DNA of 64,000 nt from positions 1 to 64,000 of the forward strand of contig CAWEZX010000002.1 of assembly GCA_963813555.1 (NCBI GenBank), in the 5' to 3' direction. The position numbers and the translations under genes are program-made. The notes beneath the pieces are model-generated. The model was not told where the DNA came from and did not search any database. It saw only the letters and a program-made list of their open reading frames with translations. Shown in pieces: positions 58,029-64,000 of the stretch (positions within the stretch are counted from its first letter, which is position 1; each line of letters begins with the position of its first letter). The DNA is from Roseiarcus sp963813555. GTDB lineage: Bacteria; Pseudomonadota; Alphaproteobacteria; Rhizobiales; Beijerinckiaceae.

Positions 58029-58463
58029 ATGTTAAAAGAATATATGGCCCCGATCAACATCTACGAAGACCCGCCCCCCAAGGCTGAAATCCAGCGTATG
58101 CGCAAAGCACTTGGGACAGCGTCCGATGCAGGTCTGACGGCTATGTGGTTTGCACCGCCGATCCTAGATATCGCGGTCGGCGCAGTGGCCGCTGGGGTTG
58201 ACCATTTGCGTAACGGCGACAAGCGGGAAGCCCTAGAGGATGACACCCCTGCAACAAGCCGTGATTGGTCAGCCACGGACGCCACGGCACATTACGTCGA
58301 GAAGGTTCGCGCCATGGGGCGGCCTTTGGTTAAGGCAGAGGTCAGCGCTTTGGAAAATCATCTCGCCATAGCAGGTGCAGCGCGCACTTTTGTAAACAGC
58401 GCAATTCGTACTGTTTCAGACGCCGCTTCCTCGCTGTACGCTCCAAAAACTCCGAAGCCATAA
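58029..58463 (+). CDS. Unknown protein, module H-I
   Basis: A 144-aa protein from ATG 58029: MLKEYMAPINIYEDPPPKAE, MWFAPPILDIAVGAVAAGVD (a hydrophobic stretch, about residues 38-57), then a soluble C-terminus rich in Ala. An earlier in-frame GTG at 57990 lies in the repeated leader and is less likely. Sole gene of its 542-bp module; no family recognised. Confidence 0.55.
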   Translation: MLKEYMAPINIYEDPPPKAEIQRMRKALGTASDAGLTAMWFAPPILDIAVGAVAAGVDHLRNGDKREALEDDTPATSRDWSATDATAHYVEKVRAMGRPLVKAEVSALENHLAIAGAARTFVNSAIRTVSDAASSLYAPKTPKP

Positions 58464-58498
58464 TCGGCCCGCATAATGCAAATTCTGTGCTTGGGCTG

Positions 58499-58526
58499 AT
58501 TTTCCACAATGTGCATTATCACCGTT
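58499..58526 (+). repeat. dif-like site I
   Basis: Left arm ATTTTCCACAA, spacer TGTGCA, right arm TTATCACCGTT. The following 50 bp match the sequence after site H, up to AGAAAAACTATGTTAAA. Confidence 0.75.
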
Positions 58527-58606
58527 TCAAAGTGGAAAATAAGGCTTGTAAATACCAGAAAAACTATGTTAAACAGACGGAATATCCTAAACAATTGGAG
58601 GTAGCG

Positions 58607-58828
58607 ATGTCCGGTAGAAATTCTTTCGATACGGCCCTAGCCGGTGGTGGTGGCGCTATCATGGCTATCGGCGCTGTGAGCGGCGACCTCAAGGTGTTTG
58701 CGGTCGGTGCTTTCGGTGCCGTGTGTGGCGTAGGCGCACTCGCCATTGGGTTATTTGATAAAAAAGGAAGCCCGTCGCAGGAACCCGCGAAAGAAACGCT
58801 CCCGGGGGGACCCAACGGACCGGGCTGA
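58607..58828 (+). CDS. Small membrane protein, module I-J
   Basis: A 73-aa protein: MSGRNSFDTALAGGGGAIMA, two Gly/Ala-rich hydrophobic helices (GAIMAIGAVSGD and VFAVGAFGAVCGVGALAIGL) and a polar tail. Start ATG 58607 follows TTGGAGGTAGCG, a strong RBS. Its stop TGA overlaps the first base of site J, so the site begins directly at the gene end. Same plan as the proteins at 35068 and 48216. Confidence 0.65.
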   Translation: MSGRNSFDTALAGGGGAIMAIGAVSGDLKVFAVGAFGAVCGVGALAIGLFDKKGSPSQEPAKETLPGGPNGPG

Positions 58829-58855
58829 TTTTCCCGAATGATTATTATCGCTGTT
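58828..58855 (+). repeat. dif-like site J
   Basis: Left arm ATTTTCCCGAA, spacer TGATTA, right arm TTATCGCTGTT. It begins right at the stop codon of the preceding module gene; GGGCTGATTTTCC is shared with site I. Confidence 0.7.
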
Positions 58856-58961
58856 TCAGGCTCCCCATTCTGGCAGGGCAAGGCGTTCTTCGCCCAACCG
58901 CCGCGCGTCCACGGCCAGAAATACATGCTAAGTCAATGGTCTGGTCTTCGGGGGTCGCTTC

Positions 58962-58989
58962 ATTTTCCGTAAGATACATTATCACTTCG
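58962..58989 (+). repeat. dif-like site K
   Basis: Left arm ATTTTCCGTAA, spacer GATACA, right arm TTATCACTTCG. Last full copy; a half-site (GATTTCCACAA, no right arm) lies at 59182-59192, near the IS630 left end. Confidence 0.65.
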
Positions 58990-59283
58990 TGGTTAACACC
59001 ACGGATCGGCCTCCCCCTCGGCTCGAGAAATCAGTTTTGGCGGATCGTGGCAGCTACGTGCCCACGGGGCCTATATGCCGTGCTTGTCCTGCGCCTGTTC
59101 GCAGGGATACTCGATCGAAAACCGGCTCGGTACTGTCACGGGATCCTCCTAGACTATGATAAACGGCCGGAAGGCCATCGGGATTTCCACAATCGGCACT
59201 CATGGCGGCGTTGATCGCGGACGCGAGCACAGGTGCGGCGGCTCGACCATGCACGGCGCGTTGGACCTCGATCGCGGCCGCTA
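58990..59283. other. Remnant stretch before IS630
   Basis: No supported gene. It includes a dif-like left arm at 59182-59192 whose right half is missing, consistent with a broken module edge. Confidence 0.4.
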
Positions 59284-60414
59284 AGCAAATTCCGTTTGGC
59301 TAACCAACGGATAGGTTTTTTGCGGTTGGCTGCCTGCGCCAATTCGCAAGGTGTATGACATGGCGGGAAAGTCTCCGGTTACGGCGAGCGATGAACAACG
59401 CGCCGGCCTCTTGGCTCTTGCCGGTTCACGCGATCGCGGCGAGGCGGACCGCGCCCGCGCCGTGCTTTTGACGCTGGCTGGTTGGACCAGCCCCAAGATC
59501 GCGGCGGCGTTTGGCGTGCGCGAAGATACGGTTCGGCTGTGGCGCAGCGACTTCGCCGCCGGCGGGATCGCAGCGCTGAAGGCCAGCATCGCGCCGGGCC
59601 CGCCTCCGGTGAAGAGTGAAGCCGCCATGCGCGTTGCCACCCCCTTGCTGGAAGAACCTGTGGCCGACCGGCGCAACTGGACAATCCCCCGCCTTCGCGC
59701 CGAGATCGAAGCGCGCGAGGGCGTGCGCATCAGCCGTTCGCAACTGTCCAAGGCGTTGCGAAAAAAAAGTTCCGCTGGCGGCGGCCCCGGCACACGCTGA
59801 AGGGCCGTCAGAGGGAAAGCGAAGTGGAACGGGTGGGCCTGCGCCTGCAACTGCGCAAACAGCAGGCCGAAGCCGGCGACATCGTTCTTCTCTACGGCGA
59901 TGAGAGCGAGGCGCTGACCCATCCTTATCTCGCCCGCGCCTGGGCGAAGTCGGGAGCGGACTTGCGTGTGCCGGCGCCGGGGCAGGCCAAGAAGGTCGCG
60001 ATACTGGGGTCGCTCGATCACCGCACGCGCCAACTCATCGTCCATACCAGCCCGACCAAGCGCAGCAGCGATTTCATCGCTCATCTGGAGCAACTCGACC
60101 GTCTCTTTGGGCCGCAGCCCGGGCGGCAGGCCAAGCCGGTCGTGCTGGTCGAGGACAATGGTCCGATCCACACCAGCAAACGCTCGCTCGCCGCCCTCAC
60201 CGCCCGCGCACACTGGCTCACCGTCGAATGGCTGCCGAAATACGCCCCCGAACTCAACGACATCGAGCCGGTCTGGCGCGATCTCAAAGCCCATCACCTC
60301 GCCCACCAGACCTTCACCGACGCCGCCGCGCTCGACCAGGCCATCCATCACGCTGTCATTGATCTCAACCGCGAGCGCATCCCCAATCCGTTGGCCATGC
60401 CACGAATCTCTGCT
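59284..60414 (+). mobile_element. IS630-family insertion sequence
   Basis: The 32-bp imperfect terminal inverted repeats are at 59281-59312 and 60386-60417 (both contain CTAAGCA and CCAACGGAT). TA dinucleotides at 59282-59283 and 60415-60416 fit the IS630 target TA duplication. It carries one transposase gene in two frames and sits immediately upstream of the RHH-IetAS operon. Confidence 0.85.
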
Positions 60415-60417
60415 TAG
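59360..60417 (+). CDS. IS630 transposase made by -1 frameshifting
   Basis: Frame 1 (from ATG 59360, MAGKSPVTASDEQ) has the HTH ASPKIAAAFGVREDTVRLWR-type segment (GWTSPKIAAAFGVREDTVRL). At the run of eight A at 59761-59768 a -1 slip on A_AAA_AAA joins the second frame, reading KKKFRWRRPRHT. Then come the DDE residues: LYGDESEALTH (Asp), VLVEDNGPIHTSKRS (Asp), YAPELNDIEPVWRDLK (Glu). Without the slip frame 1 stops near 59800. The stop TAG is in the right inverted repeat. A-run recoding is known in IS630 members. Confidence 0.85.
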
Positions 60418-60474
60418 CTCCCCAGCTCGGCAAAAACCTTCGACAATCTACCGTGATGGCGATATGATTCCAAA

Positions 60475-60690
60475 ATGATATCAATACGGCATCACCCTAT
60501 GAAAACGGCTAATGGAGAGAAGGACCGCGTTCTGGTGACCGTGAGGATACCGGGGCACATTCTTCAGAAGATCAACTCGCGGGTCGAGCAGGAGGAGGTC
60601 CCGGTTTCTCGCAACCACTGGATCGTAGAAGCCTTAATGGAAAAACTGAAAAAAGACGAAGACGGGAAGGGGTCGAATGGCTCGCAGTGA
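60475..60690 (+). CDS. Ribbon-helix-helix protein upstream of ietAS
   Basis: A 71-aa protein: DRVLVTVRIPGHILQKINSR then VEQEEVPVSRNHWIVEALME, the strand-helix-helix of CopG/Arc-like proteins. ATG 60475 or 60499 could be the start. Its end overlaps the AAA gene by 14 nt, so the three genes form one operon. Most likely it is the operon's repressor, or a small third component of the system. Confidence 0.7.
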   Translation: MISIRHHPMKTANGEKDRVLVTVRIPGHILQKINSRVEQEEVPVSRNHWIVEALMEKLKKDEDGKGSNGSQ

Positions 60691-61681
60691 TCTCCTCATA
60701 TCACTGGTGCGAGCCAGTATGTCAGGCGACAAGAAGACGGTGCGTTCCACCGTCGAAACGATCATCGCTGAGGAGAATGGCAAACAGCATAAAGTTCTGG
60801 CTGACCGTCTCTCCCGTGTCCTCCAAATCAACGGGAATGCTACTCCTTCTATGCCTCCACGCGCTGAAATTATGAGCCGTGGTCGTGAATTTGTCGCCGA
60901 AGTCACTCCTCGGCACCGTCTTGATGATCTGATTCTCTCTGAACCCTGCCGTAAGGCCGTCGATCAACTTGTTGAAGAGCAGCAGCGCGCAAGCGTGTTA
61001 CGAGCGCACAGCGTCGATCCAAGGCACCGCATTCTATTGGTTGGGCCACCCGGCAACGGGAAGACCTCACTGGCTGAGGCCCTTGCAGAAGCGCTCGCAG
61101 TTCCATTCTTCGTCGTCCGCTATGACGCAATGATCGGCAGCTACCTAGGAGAAACCGCCGGTCGGCTAAAGCGCATATTTGATTACGTGCGCACCACGCC
61201 ATGTGTCCTTTTCTTTGATGAATTTGATGCGGTGGGCAAAGAACGCGGAGATATCCACGAGACGGGTGAGATCAAGCGGGTAGTGACATCTCTGCTCATG
61301 AACGTCGATGATCTGCCGAGCTACTCGATTGTCGTTGCGGCTACAAACCATTCCGAATTGCTCGATCGTGCGGTTTGGCGTCGCTTCCAACTCAAACTCG
61401 CGCTGCCCGCACCAACCGAGAAGCAATTGATCCGCTATTTTGAACGGTTCTTCGAATCGATCAATGACAAACCGGGGATTACACCGGTCGCGCTCACAAA
61501 GCGGCTGGGCTCAATTAGCTATGCCGAAGCGGAGGAGTTCACACTGGATATTCGGCGGCGTGAAATCCTTGCCATGAAAGGGTCCCCGCTTAGAGAAATC
61601 ATTGAAAGCCAGCTCCAGCTCTGGGAAGTCAGGGCTCAGCCTTCTCGGTTGAATGACGAGGAGGCTCCGTCGAATGCCTGA
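60677..61681 (+). CDS. ietA: AAA ATPase of the IetAS system
   Basis: A 334-aa AAA protein. Walker A LLVGPPGNGKTS at about residues 119-130, Walker B CVLFFDEFDAVGKERG at about 175-190, sensor VVAATNHSELLDRAVWRRF with the Arg finger at about 215-233. The C-terminal lid is KQLIRYFERFFESIND. Followed by a subtilisin-like protease gene overlapping by 8 nt. This pairing is IetA-IetS, described from an Agrobacterium Ti plasmid as a toxin-antitoxin that enhances incompatibility, and later reported as an anti-phage system. The ATPase is the partner that controls the protease. Confidence 0.85.
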   Translation: MARSDLLISLVRASMSGDKKTVRSTVETIIAEENGKQHKVLADRLSRVLQINGNATPSMPPRAEIMSRGREFVAEVTPRHRLDDLILSEPCRKAVDQLVEEQQRASVLRAHSVDPRHRILLVGPPGNGKTSLAEALAEALAVPFFVVRYDAMIGSYLGETAGRLKRIFDYVRTTPCVLFFDEFDAVGKERGDIHETGEIKRVVTSLLMNVDDLPSYSIVVAATNHSELLDRAVWRRFQLKLALPAPTEKQLIRYFERFFESINDKPGITPVALTKRLGSISYAEAEEFTLDIRRREILAMKGSPLREIIESQLQLWEVRAQPSRLNDEEAPSNA

Positions 61682-64000
61682 ACGCCCTCTCCTGGCTCTG
61701 CCGCAGCCGGAAAGGCGTGCGCCTCCCGTAGGAAACTTCCCGAGAGAAACTGTACCGTCGGTCACACCAGCGAGGCAGGCTGCTCGTCTCGGTCCAAAAT
61801 TTGACCGCCTTGAGCGTGCGCTTCCTGATCCGGCTGCTCTGGCAGAACTGCGAGATGACCCGACCGCGATCGTGCCGGAGCGTGCCCTCGTCTTTGAGGT
61901 AGCAAGTAGCATGGTTGACTTCTACCGCGCTGTTCGCGGGGTCGCCGGGCTGGAGCTTCTGGGCGAGGACGAAGGGGAGGTGCCGTCGGACGATGATTTC
62001 ATCGTGGTGGAGAACGGGACGGCAAAGCCGGGAAAGAAAGTGCCCCGCCGTTTCTACTTCACAATTCCTGATGAGAGAGCTTTGCAGGAACTGATTAGCC
62101 TCTGGCACCGCTTTCAGCGCGGTGAAGCTTTAGGAATCGGCCGCGCGGAATGGCAAAAGGTATTTGGCCATCTATCTGATATTCGGCCGTGGGGACCGCG
62201 AGATCGCCTGACCGATGACACTCTGGAGGACTGGACGGAATTACTAGAAAGCCAGCCGGACGAACCAATCAGGTTTGAGGTAGAATTTTGGTATCGAGGT
62301 GATGCTGCTCGTCGCGAGCGCTCGGAGACAGCTTTCCGTCAGGAAGTCGAACGGCAAAACGGTCGCATCATCGACCGCGCAATCATTGATCAAATTCGTT
62401 ATCATGCCGCGTTGGTGGAGTTGACACCGGGCGTCGTTCGCGAACTTGTTGCTAATCCTGCAATCGGACTCGGAACTATTGATGACGTAATGTATATGCG
62501 GCCGCAATCGATGGTAGCCGGTCCTGTCGATATTGATCTCGAAGCTTCTGCCGAAACGGAGGAGGTGCCTTTAGAGGCAGCGCTGGGGCCGCCCCTTGCA
62601 GCCTTGCTTGATGGCTTGCCGGTGGCGCAGCACGCCAAGTTAAGAGGCCGCCTAACTATCGATGATCCGGATGACTTTGAGGCTAGGTACGGTCTGGCTA
62701 CCGAGCAGCGTCACGGCACCAGCATGGCCTCGCTAATCTTGCATGGCGATCTGAACGATCCGAATCCGTTACCTCCCATTGCTCGCCAGCTCTATGTGCG
62801 TCCCGTCATGTACCCTCAGCAGGTTGGGTTTGAGGAACGCGGGGAGCTAATGCCTTCCGACAAGTTGGGCATCGACCTGATCTGGCGCGCATTCCATCGT
62901 ATGTTCGAGGGAGACGGAGATGACGATCCTACCGCCCCGACTGTGAAGATCGTCAATCTGTCATTAGGCGACGCAAAACGTCGCTTTGCAGGGGTAATGA
63001 GCCCGTGGGCACAACTCATTGATCATGTTGCTTGGCGACACGGCTTGCTGATTCTGATAAGCGCCGGAAATATCCTCGACCCGGTATCGTTGCCCGCTGT
63101 TGCTGCTTGGAATGATTTCGAAACCGCGACCCCGGAAGAGCGACAAACCCAGTTGCTTCGGGCGCTTTTACAGCACCGGGCGGCGAGGAAACTTCTATCA
63201 CCTTCAGAGTCGATAAACTCGCTAACTATTGGTGCCCGTCATGTTGATCATGTCGCGCCAAATGGTCAGGGCGTCATGGCGACCGACCCCTATGCGAGTA
63301 CCTTCTTGCCAAATCCCAGCTCTGCACTTGGGCTTGGGTTCCATCGCGGCGTCAAGCCTGAACTCTTGTTTCCGGGCGGTGCTGAACACATTCACAGCAA
63401 GACTACTGCGGCCCCAATAGCCGCACATCCAGTTTCGCGCGCCGGGAGATTCTTCGGCGTCGGGACCGCCAGTCCGGGGTTTAGAGGCGAGTTGGATCGG
63501 AAGGTCAATATGAGCGGTACAAGCGTCGCGACCGCGCTTGCCACGCATGGCGCTTTACGTATCCTCAATGCACTGGATGAGCTTCCCCCCGTTCCTCCAC
63601 ATCGCGAAGTCGATCCCGCCTTTCACGCGGTGATATTGAAGGCGTTGCTCATACACAGTGCTCAATGGGACGACGCTACCGCTGATGCACTGCGGACTTT
63701 GGTGAATGAAGGTGGCAAACTCCATTGGGAGCACGAGCGCGAAGAAATTGCGAGATTTTTGGGGTTTGGGTGCCCGGATATCGCACGCATGGTCGATTGT
63801 ACAGAAAACCGCGCGAACTCTATCGGGTGGAATACTATTCATGCCAATGAAGTCAATTCTTATCGCGTACCACTTCCCGCCGAACTCGAGGGTATTGCAG
63901 GTTTTCGAGCGGTGTCAGCAACGATTGCTTGGCTGACGCCCGTGACTTTCGCTCACCGCATGTATCGCATGGTAAAACTTGCGGCTGGTCCCGGCGGTGA
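61674..64000 (+). CDS. ietS: Subtilisin-like protease of the IetAS system (3' end outside window)
   Basis: At least 775 residues, open to the window end. ATG 61674 overlaps the ATPase stop by 8 nt and follows GAGGAGG (61658-61664). The S8 catalytic triad is complete: Asp in ALLDGLPVAQHA (residue 313), His in QRHGTSMASLI (347) and Ser in NMSGTSVATALATHG (617), with oxyanion Asn in LLILISAGNIL (about 464). The N-terminal 300 residues are family-specific (RFYFTIPDERALQELISLWH). No signal peptide, so it should act in the cytoplasm. As IetS it is the toxic or effector member. Confidence 0.85.
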   Translation, partial: MPERPLLALPQPERRAPPVGNFPRETVPSVTPARQAARLGPKFDRLERALPDPAALAELRDDPTAIVPERALVFEVASSMVDFYRAVRGVAGLELLGEDEGEVPSDDDFIVVENGTAKPGKKVPRRFYFTIPDERALQELISLWHRFQRGEALGIGRAEWQKVFGHLSDIRPWGPRDRLTDDTLEDWTELLESQPDEPIRFEVEFWYRGDAARRERSETAFRQEVERQNGRIIDRAIIDQIRYHAALVELTPGVVRELVANPAIGLGTIDDVMYMRPQSMVAGPVDIDLEASAETEEVPLEAALGPPLAALLDGLPVAQHAKLRGRLTIDDPDDFEARYGLATEQRHGTSMASLILHGDLNDPNPLPPIARQLYVRPVMYPQQVGFEERGELMPSDKLGIDLIWRAFHRMFEGDGDDDPTAPTVKIVNLSLGDAKRRFAGVMSPWAQLIDHVAWRHGLLILISAGNILDPVSLPAVAAWNDFETATPEERQTQLLRALLQHRAARKLLSPSESINSLTIGARHVDHVAPNGQGVMATDPYASTFLPNPSSALGLGFHRGVKPELLFPGGAEHIHSKTTAAPIAAHPVSRAGRFFGVGTASPGFRGELDRKVNMSGTSVATALATHGALRILNALDELPPVPPHREVDPAFHAVILKALLIHSAQWDDATADALRTLVNEGGKLHWEHEREEIARFLGFGCPDIARMVDCTENRANSIGWNTIHANEVNSYRVPLPAELEGIAGFRAVSATIAWLTPVTFAHRMYRMVKLAAGPGG

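Noticed and set aside
47709..58989. Integron attC sites as the explanation of the repeated sites
   Set aside because: The base before TTATC is not always G (A in sites B, I, J and K), the bases after TT do not fit RRRY, there is no long imperfect palindrome with paired R/L boxes, and no IntI is present.
47709..58989. CRISPR array
   Set aside because: Spacing ranges from 134 bp to 3.7 kb, genes lie between the copies, and no cas genes are present.
60475..64000. Second copy of the tRNA-fMet attachment site near the window end
   Set aside because: No copy of the tRNA 3' half was found; the element end is not visible.

Overview
The window looks like a chromosomal piece of an alphaproteobacterium, most likely a member of the Hyphomicrobiales (Rhizobiales). 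It opens with the tail of an rRNA operon in the usual alphaproteobacterial order (tRNA-Ile, tRNA-Ala, 23S, 5S, initiator tRNA). The 23S gene has a helix-9 intervening sequence typical of that order. The DNA is GC-rich apart from a few islands, and two proteins carry the PEP-CTERM-type sorting tail common in these bacteria. Family names are from memory; no database search was run.

Layout. 1-3964: rRNA operon and tRNAs. From 3921 a large integrative element begins: a broken serine recombinase whose last codons run into the initiator tRNA, so that tRNA is the likely attachment site. 5.7-9.4 kb (minus strand) is a plasmid-type partition and mobilisation block: a VirC1/ParA-like ATPase with a small partner, a 66-bp direct repeat, an RHH protein, a multiply frameshifted VirD2-like relaxase and MobC. 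10.2-14.5 kb holds two PEP-CTERM proteins (one with an amber stop), decayed remnants, DUF4326 and DUF736 proteins, and an ankyrin protein. 14.5-22.8 kb (plus strand) is a transfer-linked operon: an SprT-like protein lacking the catalytic Glu, a coupling protein split into two overlapping ORFs, two tandem paralogues of unknown function, a coiled-coil protein, J-domain proteins and a frameshifted RpoH-like sigma factor. The 3' end of the coupling-protein gene plus a palindromic leader is repeated three times here. 23.1-34.4 kb (minus strand) is a conserved plasmid/ICE module: ParB-like protein, DUF6878, DUF6915, two unknown proteins, a methylase-helicase of the strawberry-notch type, a TOPRIM primase and a DUF2493 protein. 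34.5-36.7 kb is a low-GC insert between 220-bp direct repeats. 36.8-42.1 kb holds small accessory genes, a replication-type winged-helix protein, a CIRCE-controlled pair of Hsp20 genes, an odd tRNA-Lys, a glycosyltransferase remnant and an ORF6N protein. 42.4-47.6 kb is one intact 1719-aa methylase-helicase.

47.7-59.0 kb is the most unusual part. Ten copies of a 28-bp site, built as 11-bp arm, 6-bp spacer, 11-bp arm, all point the same way and separate short modules; an eleventh copy lies at 34.8 kb. The layout resembles dif/pdif sites of XerC/XerD. The modules carry small membrane or secreted proteins, a LamG/propeller secreted-protein operon, IS30, IS110, a resolvase and orphan genes. The window ends with an IS630 insertion and an IetAS-type AAA ATPase plus subtilisin-like protease defence/incompatibility operon, preceded by an RHH gene; the protease gene runs off the end.

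Many long, conserved genes need frameshifts to be read through (recombinase, relaxase, sigma factor, primase, strawberry-notch helicase), while other long genes are intact. This may be genuine decay of the element or indels in the assembly; the sequence alone cannot decide.
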